DNA of 64,000 nucleotides from Actinobacillus sp. (lineage in GTDB: Bacteria > Pseudomonadota > Gammaproteobacteria > Enterobacterales > Pasteurellaceae). Shown here piece after piece: positions 15,601 through 24,263 of this stretch. Numbering within the stretch: position 1 is the first letter of the stretch; each line of letters begins with the position of its first letter. A model generated the notes under the pieces. The model worked only from the letters and a program-made list of their open reading frames with translations, searched no databases and had not been told where the DNA came from. The stretch spans positions 1 through 64,000 of the forward strand of contig JAHHQY010000003.1 in the NCBI GenBank assembly GCA_020026115.1, in the 5' to 3' direction. The position numbers were made by a program, and so were the translations under genes.

Positions 15601-16410
15601 ATGGAGATTAAAACTTGGTGGGATATTGATTTTGCGAAACTTTATCGCCAGCATTTTCAATTATCCGCAAGACAAGCTAAAAAGCCTGAAGATTGGCAGA
15701 AAAAAGCAGAAAAAATGCAACATTCAAGCTACGATTTAAATACGGATTATGTGCATGAATTTATTCGCCGTATGGATTTAAACCAAGTAGAGAGCCTGTT
15801 GGATATTGGTTGTGGCGGTGGGGCGATAAGTTTGGCCTTAGCGAACAAAATTCCGCACGTTTTTGCCATGGATTATTGTCAAGGTATGTTAGATTTAGTC
15901 GAAGATCGTGCGCAAAAGTTCGGCATTAAAAATATACAAACCTTACGCCATGCTTGGGAAGAGGATTGGGATAATTTACCTAGTTGCGATGTGCTGGTGT
16001 CATCTCGTTCTTCTATGGTGGCGGATTTAAACGATGCCATTGATAAACTTAATGCAAAAGCGAAAAAAGCCGTTTATATGACGATGATTGTAGAAAAAGA
16101 TTTTATTGCGCGCGATATTTTACAAGCCATTGGGCGTGATTTAGTGGGTTTTCCGAATTATTTGTATGCTGTGAATTTATTAGCGCAAAAAGGCTATTAC
16201 GCAAAAGTGGATTTTATTGAAGCAAGCGGTTGTTTAACGAAGCCGGCACCTTTAACTTTAGAGCAATTTTTGCAATCGGTGCGTTGGTCCATTGGGGAAT
16301 TAAATGCAGAAGAAACGCAAAAATTAAAGGCCTATTTTAACGCACATCCAGGTTTAACCAGTGCTTATTCAGGGTTTAAAAAATGGGCCTTTATAAGTTG
16401 GCAAAAATAA
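15601..16410 (+). CDS. Class I SAM-dependent methyltransferase in the importer operon
   Basis: A 269-residue protein with motif I LLDIGCGGGAISLAL (about residues 66-80) and the acidic MDYCQGMLDLVEDRA segment. The later DVLVSSRSSMV stretch corresponds to motif IV. It begins 3 bases after the ATPase stop codon, so it belongs to the operon. I do not recognise a characterised orthologue. A role in modifying an imported metal-binding compound or a cellular chelator is suggested only by position. It could equally be a housekeeping enzyme moved into the operon. Confidence 0.82.
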   Translation: MEIKTWWDIDFAKLYRQHFQLSARQAKKPEDWQKKAEKMQHSSYDLNTDYVHEFIRRMDLNQVESLLDIGCGGGAISLALANKIPHVFAMDYCQGMLDLVEDRAQKFGIKNIQTLRHAWEEDWDNLPSCDVLVSSRSSMVADLNDAIDKLNAKAKKAVYMTMIVEKDFIARDILQAIGRDLVGFPNYLYAVNLLAQKGYYAKVDFIEASGCLTKPAPLTLEQFLQSVRWSIGELNAEETQKLKAYFNAHPGLTSAYSGFKKWAFISWQK

Positions 16411-16418
16411 ATTCCACT

Positions 16419-16427
16419 CGCACCGAA
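16419..16427 (+). repeat. Single copy of the CGCACCGAA repeat
   Basis: CTCGCACCGAAAAAAAG begins 8 bases after the methyltransferase stop codon, between convergent genes. The nearest copy in opposite orientation is inside yggU (16479-16487), too far away for a compact hairpin. Confidence 0.6.
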
Positions 16428-16441
16428 AAAAAGTTTTGCTT

Positions 16442-16729
16442 TTAAGCTAATAGTTTAGCGACTTCTTCAGGAATGATTTTCGGCGCGAGAATGCGTAATT
16501 GTTTATGGCGACTGAGTTCGCCTTTTTCTAATAACACATCTCGTTTTGGCACTTTAAAAGATTTACTTAAAAATTTAATTAAATGCGCATTGGCTTTTCC
16601 GTCAATAGGCGGGGCGGTGATGGTGATTTTTAACTCGTTATTATGCAAGCCAACAAATTGGTCTTTGCTGGCTTTAGGTTGCAAAATAATGCGTAATTGT
16701 AAATCGTCTTGTTTTTGCTGAACAGGCAT
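16442..16729 (-). CDS. yggU: YggU family protein (DUF167)
   Basis: A 95-residue DUF167 protein of unknown biochemical function. The family core LRIILQPKASKDQFVGLHNN and the Gly/Ala-rich DGKANAHLIKFLSKSF segment are clear. It follows yggT in the same direction, as in E. coli (yggS-proC-yggT-yggU region). A repeat copy at 16479-16487 is read as I-L-A-P-K. Confidence 0.9.
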   Translation of the reverse strand: MPVQQKQDDLQLRIILQPKASKDQFVGLHNNELKITITAPPIDGKANAHLIKFLSKSFKVPKRDVLLEKGELSRHKQLRILAPKIIPEEVAKLLA

Positions 16730-16753
16730 AAAAAGTAATTAAAAGAGAATAAC

Positions 16754-17299
16754 TTAAGCAATATACCAAAAAGGTAAATATTGCATGAACACTTGGTTTA
16801 AAAATAAAAGACCAAAGGCTAAAACCATAGGCGAAAAATCCAACATACCAGTATGAGGTAAAATGCGACGAATTGGGTTAAGCAAAGGTTCAGAAAGTTG
16901 ATACAAAATGATTTGTAACGAGTTATCCGAACGATTAAACCAACTTAAAATCGCGCCGAAAAAAAGGATATATAAAATCGTTTCACCCCAAATGCTGGCA
17001 ATATGCAAAAGACCAACCCAAGCATAAAGTAAAATATTATTCCCATCAAAAGCGAAACTTAATAAAGGCAGTTTTAGAAAACCTAAGAGAAAAACCACCA
17101 AAAGTGCAGGCAAGTTAATGCGACGCACTGTTGGTAAGAAGCGACTGAGCGGTTTAATAACGGGGTTTGTCCATTTCGCTAAGGCTTGAGAAAGGGGTAA
17201 GTAGAAATCCACTTGGCAATATTGAAACCACATTCTTAAAATAAAAATGACACTCAATGCGCCAATAAGCGTATTAAATAAAAATTGCATTGCTTGCAT
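16754..17299 (-). CDS. yggT: YggT family integral membrane protein
   Basis: A 181-residue membrane protein made of two tandem YggT repeats, each with a helix pair and a Pro-rich loop (TNPVIKPLSRFLP, LNPIRRILP). Relatives affect membrane or cell-division homeostasis and potassium-related stress. I chose the ATG at 17299 because it overlaps the corA stop codon as TAATG; an in-frame ATG at 17308 is possible. A repeat copy lies at 16952-16960. Confidence 0.9.
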   Translation of the reverse strand: MQAMQFLFNTLIGALSVIFILRMWFQYCQVDFYLPLSQALAKWTNPVIKPLSRFLPTVRRINLPALLVVFLLGFLKLPLLSFAFDGNNILLYAWVGLLHIASIWGETILYILFFGAILSWFNRSDNSLQIILYQLSEPLLNPIRRILPHTGMLDFSPMVLAFGLLFLNQVFMQYLPFWYIA

Positions 17300-18249
17300 T
17301 ATAACCATCCTTTACGTTTGAAATACCAATAGGGGGCGAAAGCGGCTAAGGCCATCAATAATAAGGCGAGCGGGTAGCCGTATTTAAAATGTAATTCGGG
17401 CATAAAATTAAAGTTCATTCCGTAGTTTGAGGCAACCAATGTTGGTGGCAGGAAAATAACCGAAACCACAGAGAAAATTTTAATAATGCGGTTTTGTTCG
17501 ATATTGATAAAGCCCATAGCCGCTTGCAGTAAGAAGTTAACTTTTTGGAAAAGAGATTCATTATGCGGTTGTAAGGATTCAATATCGCGTAAAATTTCAC
17601 GCGCTTGTTCTAACTGTGTTGCGGGTAATCGTGTTTTGCGTACTAAAAAACTTAAAGCGCGTTGCGTATCCATTAAACATAAGCGTACTTTAGAGCTGGT
17701 ATCTTCTTGTTCTGTAATGGTTGAAAGGGCTTGGTCAAATTCTTCGCCTTGTTTACCTTCTAAAATAATGTGGCTTAATTTTTCCAAATCCGCATAGACA
17801 TTTTCAATCACATCCGCTAATTGCTCAATTTTGGTTTCTAATAAATCTAATAACACTTCATAAGCATTACATTCGCCTAAACGTTGATTGCGCGAACGCA
17901 TACGGTATAAACGAAAAGCGGGCAGTTCACGATCACGCAAAGTAAATAAACGGCCATCACGCAAAGTAAAGGCGACGCTGGCTAAATCGGCGTAATCATG
18001 TTCATCTTCACAATAAAAAAAGGAGTGTAAGTGTAAACCGTCTTCATCTTCAAAAAAACGGGCTGAAGCTTCGATATCTTCCAATTCTAAAAAACTGGCG
18101 AGACTTTGTTTTAGACCGTCACGTAAAAGTTGACGTTCTTCACGGCTCGGGGCGATAAGGTCGATCCAAATAGCGTGATTTAAATCTTGAACGGTGGTTT
18201 CATCGATTCTCACCAAACGCGAATTTTCAAGGGCAAAAGCATTGATCAT
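17299..18249 (-). CDS. corA: Magnesium/cobalt transporter CorA
   Basis: A 316-residue CorA, equal in length to E. coli CorA. It has a large N-terminal cytoplasmic domain starting MINAFALENSRLVRI and a long coiled helix. The selectivity motif YGMN is at the end of the first of two C-terminal helices, and the basic tail KRKGWL follows. It imports Mg2+ as a pentamer. The frame is open a further 29 codons upstream from a TTG, but the ATG at 18249 matches the family start. It is coupled to yggT. Confidence 0.95.
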   Translation of the reverse strand: MINAFALENSRLVRIDETTVQDLNHAIWIDLIAPSREERQLLRDGLKQSLASFLELEDIEASARFFEDEDGLHLHSFFYCEDEHDYADLASVAFTLRDGRLFTLRDRELPAFRLYRMRSRNQRLGECNAYEVLLDLLETKIEQLADVIENVYADLEKLSHIILEGKQGEEFDQALSTITEQEDTSSKVRLCLMDTQRALSFLVRKTRLPATQLEQAREILRDIESLQPHNESLFQKVNFLLQAAMGFINIEQNRIIKIFSVVSVIFLPPTLVASNYGMNFNFMPELHFKYGYPLALLLMALAAFAPYWYFKRKGWL

Positions 18250-18370
18250 ATTGTTGTCTCTTGTTGGAAGTAATAAAACAAGTGGAACAGCAAATATATT
18301 TGCCACAAGGTGGCGAAATTTGGGAATATTTTCCAAGATACCAAAAATGGCAGGTGAAACTTACCAGCAT
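18227..18370 (-). CDS. Possible corA leader peptide
   Basis: A 47-codon frame begins at ATG 18370-18368, runs through the corA leader without a stop, and ends at TGA 18229-18227. It therefore overlaps the first 23 bases of corA in another frame. It encodes seven Cys and an internal Pro-Pro. Salmonella and E. coli corA have a short overlapping leader ORF, corL, that links translation to Rho-dependent termination. This could be an analogue, but its ribosome site is weak and chance cannot be excluded. Confidence 0.2.
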   Translation of the reverse strand: MLVSFTCHFWYLGKYSQISPPCGKYICCSTCFITSNKRQQYDQCFCP

Positions 18371-18603
18371 TTATCTCGCCGATAAGTTAAGGGCGAGAAA
18401 TTAAAAATATCGGTATCGACTGTGACTGTCCAACGGGCTTATCCTTATATTGCTTAAAACGGCAAAATGTTACGCTTGAACGGCTTTAGCGTCAAGGTTT
18501 TAGGGGAAAATCTTTTTTATTAAAGGCGTTTTTTTAGGTTGCAGAAAAAGAAATACATTATAAAATACTACCCACTATAAGTTATTTATTTTGAGGGGTA
18601 GAA
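18250..18603. other. 354-bp intergenic region between corA and the DUF406 gene
   Basis: It holds the corA leader on the minus strand. Two small hairpins are visible: GCCAC/GTGGC near 18302-18314 and TCTCGCC/GGCGAGA near 18374-18399. A possible leader ORF lies here too. On the plus strand it holds the promoter of the DUF406 gene, with GAGGGG as ribosome site at 18593-18598. I recognise no named riboswitch class. Confidence 0.4.
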
Positions 18604-18885
18604 ATGACATACCTTAAAAAAATGGTAACGAAAGCAGGGAAAAAAGAAAAGTTGGTGCGTTTTTCTCATTTAGATACAGAAATTAAAATGGTAAAAGTGT
18701 TTAAAAATAAGAAAAATGCCCAAGAAATGTTGCGCGAAATTGAACGTGAAGTGCATTTAGTTGAGCAGGAACCTTGCCAAATGGCTTACCATTTATTAGA
18801 AACGGAAAAAAGTTGTATTTTAAAAGTCAACATCCATTTTCATAGCGAAGCAGAAGCCGCCTTATTTCAGTTGGCCTTTCCATAA
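18604..18885 (+). CDS. YfcZ/YiiS family protein (DUF406)
   Basis: A 93-residue protein. Its C-terminal two thirds follow the DUF406 pattern: a helix with EMLREIEREVHLVEQEPC, then a strand ending in EAEAALFQLAFP, matching the AEAxxFQLAL end of E. coli YiiS. The N-terminal Cys residues of YiiS are not conserved. Function is unknown. GAGGGG lies 6 bases before the ATG. Confidence 0.72.
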   Translation: MTYLKKMVTKAGKKEKLVRFSHLDTEIKMVKVFKNKKNAQEMLREIEREVHLVEQEPCQMAYHLLETEKSCILKVNIHFHSEAEAALFQLAFP

Positions 18886-18887
18886 AA

Positions 18888-18915
18888 AAAGCGAGTTCAA
18901 GAACTCGCTTTTTTG
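18888..18915. terminator. Bidirectional terminator between the DUF406 gene and yggL
   Basis: The stem AGCGAGTTC / GAACTCGCT has A and T runs on its flanks, between two convergent genes. Confidence 0.88.
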
Positions 18916-18923
18916 TGCTAAGT

Positions 18924-19259
18924 TTATTTAGACGGGTAAGCCCACCAAATATCAAATAATTCGCTTACTTCGATTTGTTGTAAGTTATTTTGTTCTAACC
19001 AGTTTTTCACTAATTCACGGTGGTTTTCTTCACATTTGCCCACTTTTTCTAAGCAAACTAAACCTTCCCAAAATAAATAACCACTGCCTTCGTAAGCTAA
19101 ACCATTTGCTTGAATCACTTCACGGATAAAGCGATCAACGGTGACATCAATTTGATCGATTGGGGTATTTTCTGCAAATTGCCATTTTACTAAGAAACCA
19201 AGTTCTTGGAATTCAGCAAGATGCATTTTTTTACGTTGTCTTCTGTTACGAGTCGTCAT
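18924..19259 (-). CDS. yggL: YggL family 50S ribosome-binding protein (DUF469)
   Basis: A 111-residue DUF469 protein. The basic start NRRQRKKMHLAEFQELGF and the central DRFIREVIQANGLAYEGSG segment are characteristic. E. coli YggL binds the 50S subunit. It lies downstream of trmB, as in E. coli (mutY-trmB-yggL region). ATG at 19259, with AAGGAG upstream. Confidence 0.92.
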   Translation of the reverse strand: MTTRNRRQRKKMHLAEFQELGFLVKWQFAENTPIDQIDVTVDRFIREVIQANGLAYEGSGYLFWEGLVCLEKVGKCEENHRELVKNWLEQNNLQQIEVSELFDIWWAYPSK

Positions 19260-19311
19260 TTTTTTACTCCTTATAAATAACGTGATAATTCGGCGTTACC
19301 CTACAGGAAAT

Positions 19312-20061
19312 TTAAATTTTTGTAAAATATAAATCCCAAACGCCATGACCTAAACGTTTACCACGTTCTTCAAATTTGGTTAATGGACGAAAATCAGGGC
19401 GCGGAATAAAATCATTGCTCAGCGAGGTATTTTGTAAACCACTTTCTTGCTGTAATACCTCTAACATATGTTCAGCATAATTTTCCCAATCGGTAGCAAA
19501 ATGCACAAAAGCACCTTGTGTTAATTTAGGTAAAATTAAGTTTAAAAAAGCCGGCTGAACAATACGGCGTTTATGATGACGAGCTTTGTGCCAAGGGTCT
19601 GGGAAAAACAGTTGTAAACCAGCAAGAGAATGATCAGGGATACAATGTTGTAAAATTTCCACGGCATCATGGCAAATAACGCGTAAATTTTTCACGTTAT
19701 TTTCTATGGCATTTGCAATACAAGCGCCCACGCCAGGGGTATGTACTTCAATACCGATATAGTTTTTATCAGGGTTTGCCAGAGCCATTTCCACTAAGGA
19801 TTTCCCCATTCCAAAACCAATTTCTAAAATGACAGGGTTATTATTTCCGAAGATTTCGGCAAAATTAAAGAAAGATTTTTGAAAATTTAACCCTAAGGTC
19901 GCCCAATTTTCATTCATCATGGTACGTTGATAATCGCTAAAACGTCCAGTGCGTAAAGTAAAACTGCGTACTTTGCGTTTGTAACGACCATCTTCCGTTA
20001 ATTCGACAGTTTCTACTGTTTTGCGTTTTTGGTCAGCCAAAGTTGTTTGATTGTCTTGCAT
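19312..20061 (-). CDS. trmB: tRNA (guanine-N7-)-methyltransferase
   Basis: A 249-residue TrmB that makes m7G46 in tRNA variable loops. The SAM site LEIGFGMGKSLVEMA and the substrate-binding LFFPDPWHKARHHKRRIVQ signature are clear. The TrmB-specific N-terminal segment VRSFTLRTGRFSDYQ is also present. The ATG at 20061 matches the family start; the longer frame begins at a TTG. It forms a pair with yggL. Confidence 0.95.
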   Translation of the reverse strand: MQDNQTTLADQKRKTVETVELTEDGRYKRKVRSFTLRTGRFSDYQRTMMNENWATLGLNFQKSFFNFAEIFGNNNPVILEIGFGMGKSLVEMALANPDKNYIGIEVHTPGVGACIANAIENNVKNLRVICHDAVEILQHCIPDHSLAGLQLFFPDPWHKARHHKRRIVQPAFLNLILPKLTQGAFVHFATDWENYAEHMLEVLQQESGLQNTSLSNDFIPRPDFRPLTKFEERGKRLGHGVWDLYFTKI

Positions 20062-20137
20062 AAAATTATTTCTCAAAATAAAAGGACGAAATTATAAGGG
20101 CTTGGCATAAAAAAGCAACGCTAATATAAAAGTCCTT

Positions 20138-20146
20138 CGCGCCGAA
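20138..20146 (+). repeat. Single copy of the CGCGCCGAA repeat
   Basis: TTCGCGCCGAAAAAAAGG lies in the divergent gap between trmB and the phosphosugar mutase gene, 59 bases upstream of a CRP site. It is not part of a hairpin, so here it has no terminator role. Confidence 0.6.
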
Positions 20147-20204
20147 AAAAAGGGAAAAGGACGGATTTTTTAAAAGAGAAGGGAAGGGGAATTATTGCGT
20201 GTTT

Positions 20205-20268
20205 TGTGATATGTATCACATTTTATTTGAAAAATACCCCATACAAACGCCCTGCAATAAGCTATAAT
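20205..20268 (+). promoter_or_regulatory. CRP site and -10 of the phosphosugar mutase gene
   Basis: TGTGATATGTATCACA (20205-20220) is a perfect CRP palindrome (TGTGA-N6-TCACA). TATAAT at 20263-20268 puts the start near 20275, so CRP is centred at about -62, the class I position. Catabolite activation is predicted. Confidence 0.78.
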
Positions 20269-20361
20269 TGAGCGCATCATTTACTTGATTTTAGCGCAGT
20301 TTGTTTTGTGCAAGCTGTATTCATCTGGAGTTTTTTAGTATAAAAAAAAGAGGACCAAAAT

Positions 20362-21987
20362 ATGACAGATATTCTTAAAATCGCCAACCGCTGGTTAGAA
20401 CAAGATCCAGACGCAGAAACTCGTGCGGAATTAAAAGAACTTATCGAAAAACAAGATTTCGACGAATTAAATGCGCGTTTTAATGGACGTTTACAATTTG
20501 GTACAGCGGGATTACGTGGACGCTTACAAGCAGGTTCTATGGGGATGAACCGCGTATTAGTGGCGCAAGCAGCAGCAGGTTTAGCGCGTTTCTTATTAGC
20601 GCGTGAAGAAAAACCAACGATCGTAATTGGTTACGACGGTCGTAAAAATTCTTTACGTTTTGCTCAAGATACCGCAGAAATCATGCAAGCGGCGGGAATT
20701 GATGCACAACTTATGCCAAGTTTACGTCCAACCCCAGTACTTGCTTTCGCCGTTCGTCGCTTAAAAGCAAGCGCAGGTGTTATGGTCACCGCAAGCCATA
20801 ACCCACCAGAAGATAATGGTTATAAAGTTTATTTAGGTGGCGAAGATGATGGCGCGCAAATTATTTCACCAAACGATAAATTGATCGCAGAACAAATCCA
20901 ATGGGTTGCCGACAACCAAATGGTGAATGAAATTCCACGCGACAGCAATTATAAAATGATCGATCAAAGCGTGATTGATGAATTCGTTGCACGCACAGCC
21001 GCTTTAGCAACAGCACCAATTAGTGACGTAAAATATGTTTATACGGCAATGCACGGTGTAGGTAAAGAAACCTTATTAGAAGTGTTAGAAAAAGCAGGTT
21101 TACCAAAACCAACTTTAGTTGCAGAACAATGCGAACCAGACGGCACATTCCCAACTGTTGCTTTCCCTAACCCTGAAGAAAAAGGTGCTTTAGATTTAGC
21201 GATTGCCAAAGCAAAAGAAGTTGGCGCAGAATTTATCGTGGCTAATGACCCAGATGCTGACCGTTTAGCGGTAGCAGTACCTGATGAAAATGGCAACTGG
21301 GCAACCTTACATGGTAACCAAGTGGGTTTATATTTCGGTTGGTTCATCGCTCGTGAAGCACAAAAAGCAGGTAAAAAAGGCGTGTTAGCTTGTTCTTTAG
21401 TTTCTAGCCCATTATTAGGCAATGTGGCAAAAGAATGTGGCATGGAACACCAAGAAACCTTAACCGGCTTTAAATACATCGGCCGTATTCCAGGTTTAAT
21501 TTTTGGTTTTGAAGAAGCCTTAGGTTATTTAGTTAACCCTGAAAATGCGCACGATAAAGACGGTATCTCTGCCATCACTTGTTTCTTAAACTTAATGAAC
21601 ACCTTAAAAGCAGAAGGCAAAACCTTCGCACAATATCGTCAAGAATTTACAGACGTATTTGGGGCAGCTTACAGTGATCAATTAAGCTTACGCGTAGAAG
21701 ATTTAGGTCGCATTAAACGTATTCAACAAGCTGTGCGTGATAATCCATTTAAAGAAATTGGTGGCATTGCTGTTGAACAATTTATCGATCACTTACAAAC
21801 TGAAAAACAAAACGATATTTTAGTGTTCCATTTAGCTGGCGGACAACGCGTTATTTTACGTCCATCTGGTACAGAACCTAAATTAAAAATGTATTTAGAT
21901 ACAAACGGTAAAACTTTTGCTCAAGCGCAAGAAATTTGCCAAACAATGAAACAAGATTTACAAGCATTCGCTGACAAAATCGCATAA
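20362..21987 (+). CDS. Phosphoglucomutase/phosphomannomutase family protein
   Basis: A 541-residue alpha-D-phosphohexomutase of the type found in Haemophilus (HI0740) and related to Bacillus PgcA (YhxB). FGTAGLRGRLQAGSMGMN near residues 46-63 contacts the phosphosugar. The active-site phosphoserine loop is TASHNPPEDNGYKVY (about residues 142-156). The metal loop is NDPDADRLAV, and the C-terminal phosphate-binding loop is RPSGTEPKLK. Substrate preference (glucose, mannose or pentose phosphates) cannot be read off. AGAGGA lies upstream. Confidence 0.9.
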   Translation: MTDILKIANRWLEQDPDAETRAELKELIEKQDFDELNARFNGRLQFGTAGLRGRLQAGSMGMNRVLVAQAAAGLARFLLAREEKPTIVIGYDGRKNSLRFAQDTAEIMQAAGIDAQLMPSLRPTPVLAFAVRRLKASAGVMVTASHNPPEDNGYKVYLGGEDDGAQIISPNDKLIAEQIQWVADNQMVNEIPRDSNYKMIDQSVIDEFVARTAALATAPISDVKYVYTAMHGVGKETLLEVLEKAGLPKPTLVAEQCEPDGTFPTVAFPNPEEKGALDLAIAKAKEVGAEFIVANDPDADRLAVAVPDENGNWATLHGNQVGLYFGWFIAREAQKAGKKGVLACSLVSSPLLGNVAKECGMEHQETLTGFKYIGRIPGLIFGFEEALGYLVNPENAHDKDGISAITCFLNLMNTLKAEGKTFAQYRQEFTDVFGAAYSDQLSLRVEDLGRIKRIQQAVRDNPFKEIGGIAVEQFIDHLQTEKQNDILVFHLAGGQRVILRPSGTEPKLKMYLDTNGKTFAQAQEICQTMKQDLQAFADKIA

Positions 21988-22010
21988 TTTCATTTTAAAT
22001 TAAAGTGTAG

Positions 22011-22047
22011 CTCGCACCGAAAATTGATTTCCTTTTTTCGGCGCGAG
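22011..22047. terminator. Inverted repeat pair after the mutase gene
   Basis: CTCGCACCGAAAA (22011-22023) faces TTTTTTCGGCGCGAG (22033-22047), with eight T residues after the stem. One arm has A and the other G at the variable core base, giving a G-T mismatch tolerated in RNA. It follows the stop codon by 23 bases and is well placed as a terminator. Confidence 0.78.
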
Positions 22048-22142
22048 TTTTTTTTGTGAAAAAAATTTTTTATCACAGTCAAAGCAAGCAAAATTTGCTA
22101 TAATCGCTATTATTTTTTATCAATTACAATGGAGAACATAAA

Positions 22143-22910
22143 ATGGCACGTCGTCCTTTAGTTATGGGAAACTGGAAATTAAACGGTTCCAAAGACTTTA
22201 CAAAAAACTTAATCAATGATTTAAAAGCAGAATTAGCCGGTGTTGAAGGTTGTGATGTTGCAATCGCACCACCTGTTATGTATTTAGCTGAAGCGGAAAG
22301 CGCATTACAAGACAGCAATATTTTCCTTGGCGCACAAAACGTGGATATTAACGTTCAAGGCGCTTATACCGGTGATATTTCAGCTGAAATGTTAAAAGAT
22401 TTCGGTGCGAAATACATTATTATTGGCCACTCTGAACGTCGTACTTACCACAAAGAAAGCAATGCCTTTATTGCGAAAAAATTCGCAGCCTTAAAAAATT
22501 TCGGTTTAATTCCTGTTCTTTGTATCGGTGAAACAGAAGCGGAAAATGAAGCAGGCAAAACTGAAGAAGTGTGTGCTGAACAAATTGATGCAATTTTAGA
22601 TACACTTGGCGTTGAAGCTTTCAATGGCGCAGTGATTGCTTATGAACCAATTTGGGCAATCGGCACCGGTAAATCAGCGACTCCAGCACAAGCTCAAGCG
22701 GTACACAAATTCATTCGTGACCACATTGCAAAACAAGATGCAGCGGTTGCAGAACAAGTCATTTTACAATACGGCGGTAGCGTAAACGATAAAAATGCAG
22801 CGGAATTATTCGCTCAGCCAGATATTGATGGCGCATTAGTTGGTGGCGCATCGCTTAAAGCACCGGCTTTCGCAGTTATTGTTAAAGCAGCAGAAAAAGC
22901 GAAAAACTAA
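22143..22910 (+). CDS. tpiA: Triosephosphate isomerase
   Basis: A 255-residue TIM barrel interconverting DHAP and glyceraldehyde-3-phosphate. The N-terminal GNWKLNGS (Asn/Lys catalytic) and IIGHSERR (catalytic His) are visible. AYEPIWAIGTGKSATPAQA holds the catalytic Glu and loop 6, and QYGGSVN and GALVGGASL follow. Length matches E. coli (255). TATAAT at 22099-22104 is the likely -10. A repeat T-variant lies inside at 22401-22409. Confidence 0.98.
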   Translation: MARRPLVMGNWKLNGSKDFTKNLINDLKAELAGVEGCDVAIAPPVMYLAEAESALQDSNIFLGAQNVDINVQGAYTGDISAEMLKDFGAKYIIIGHSERRTYHKESNAFIAKKFAALKNFGLIPVLCIGETEAENEAGKTEEVCAEQIDAILDTLGVEAFNGAVIAYEPIWAIGTGKSATPAQAQAVHKFIRDHIAKQDAAVAEQVILQYGGSVNDKNAAELFAQPDIDGALVGGASLKAPAFAVIVKAAEKAKN

Positions 22911-22931
22911 TTTTTCTTTTTAAGTTAAATC

Positions 22932-22960
22932 AAAACGCCAATGAACTTGGCGTTTTTTTT
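22932..22960 (+). terminator. tpiA terminator
   Basis: The stem AAACGCCA / TGGCGTTT has a short loop and eight T residues after it, beginning 22 bases past the tpiA stop codon. Confidence 0.85.
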
Positions 22961-22970
22961 CTGCCAAAAA

Positions 22971-22979
22971 TTCGGCGCG
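22971..22979 (-). repeat. Single copy of the CGCRCCGAA repeat
   Basis: AAAAATTCGGCGCG lies between the tpiA terminator and the gltS terminator; it is unpaired. Confidence 0.6.
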
Positions 22980-22983
22980 TATA

Positions 22984-23013
22984 AAAAAATCCCCGCTTGC
23001 GCGAGGATTTTTA
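22984..23013 (-). terminator. gltS terminator
   Basis: AAAATCC-CCGC and GCG-AGGATTTT form a stem with a TTGC loop. On the minus strand it is followed by seven T residues. It lies 42 bases beyond the gltS stop codon. Confidence 0.7.
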
Positions 23014-23054
23014 GTGTTTACTTATTGTTATTTAAGCGAGTTGCTTTTTATGAA

Positions 23055-24263
23055 TTAGTGTAACCAAGTGACCACAGCTAAGAACATTTTTAACGCGACG
23101 CTGTTTAGTAAGTCGATAAAGAAAGCACCAACCATAGGAACGATTAAAAATGCTTTATGGCTTGGACCGAAGTGATCGGTTACAGATTGCATATTAGCAA
23201 CCGCAGTTGGTGTTGCACCTAAACCGAAACCACAGTGACCAGCACTTAAAACTACCGCATCATAATCTTTACCCATTGAACGGTAAGTGATGAAAATTGC
23301 GTAAGCTGCCATGGTTACAACTTGTAAAAGTAGGATGACTAAGATTGGCAGAGCAAGACCGGCTAATTGCCAAAGTTTTAAGCTCATTAATGCCACAGCA
23401 AGGAAAATAGATAAGCCAACAGAACCAAGAAGATCGATAGAAGAGTCAGCAACTTGGAATTTACCTAAGTGTGTTAAACTGTTACGGATTAAAACACCAG
23501 TAAATAAACACCATACAAAAGTTGGTAATTGGAAAGCCGTGCCTTTAGCAAGCGTATCAACCGTTTGACCGATCCATAAACAAAGCGACAACATTGCGAT
23601 AGTTTCAATCACAGAGCGCGCATTGACTTTACGGCGTAATTCTGGTTTTTCAAAAATTTCTTCTACATCGTCAAGATCATTATCTTCAACAATTCCATGG
23701 CGATGCATACGTTTTAATAAGTAGCTCGCAACAGGACCGCCAATGACGCCACCAGAAACAAGACCGAAGGTTGCACAAGCCATAGCTAATTCTAAGCCAC
23801 CTTCAATGTGGAAGTTTTGCACTAAGGTATCTGCCCATGCTGCGCCTGTACCGTGACCACCGGTTAAGGTCATAGAACCTGCGATTAAGCCGTAAGCTGG
23901 GTCTAAGCCTAAAGCTAAAGCAGAACCCACAGCAACGGAGTTTTGTAAAATAATTAAACCAAAGGCAGCAAATAAGAAGATAACTAAAGGTTTACCACCT
24001 TTAATTAAACGAGCAAAGTTTGCACTTAAACCGATAGAGCTAAAGAAAACTAACATCATGGCACGTTGTAAATCTGTGTCAAAATGGAAACTTAAGCCCC
24101 AAACGTAATGCACTGCGGTCAAAATTAAAGCAACGACAAAACCGCCAGCAACAGGCTCAGGAATGTTGTATTGATTTAATAAAGGAATGCGTTTTACGAG
24201 AAAATAACCGAGCAATAACACCAAACAGGCGAGTGCTACAGTTTGATAAGTATCAAAAGTCAT
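23055..24263 (-). CDS. gltS: Sodium/glutamate symporter GltS
   Basis: A 402-residue ESS-family carrier importing glutamate with Na+; E. coli GltS has 401. About ten membrane helices are visible. The two Gly-rich re-entrant pore loops are GSMTLTGGHGTGAAWADT and VLSAGHCGFGLGATPTAVANM. The ATG at 24263 follows AAAGGAG. The longer frame would need an upstream TTG or ATG without a ribosome site. Monocistronic. Confidence 0.95.
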   Translation of the reverse strand: MTFDTYQTVALACLVLLLGYFLVKRIPLLNQYNIPEPVAGGFVVALILTAVHYVWGLSFHFDTDLQRAMMLVFFSSIGLSANFARLIKGGKPLVIFLFAAFGLIILQNSVAVGSALALGLDPAYGLIAGSMTLTGGHGTGAAWADTLVQNFHIEGGLELAMACATFGLVSGGVIGGPVASYLLKRMHRHGIVEDNDLDDVEEIFEKPELRRKVNARSVIETIAMLSLCLWIGQTVDTLAKGTAFQLPTFVWCLFTGVLIRNSLTHLGKFQVADSSIDLLGSVGLSIFLAVALMSLKLWQLAGLALPILVILLLQVVTMAAYAIFITYRSMGKDYDAVVLSAGHCGFGLGATPTAVANMQSVTDHFGPSHKAFLIVPMVGAFFIDLLNSVALKMFLAVVTWLH

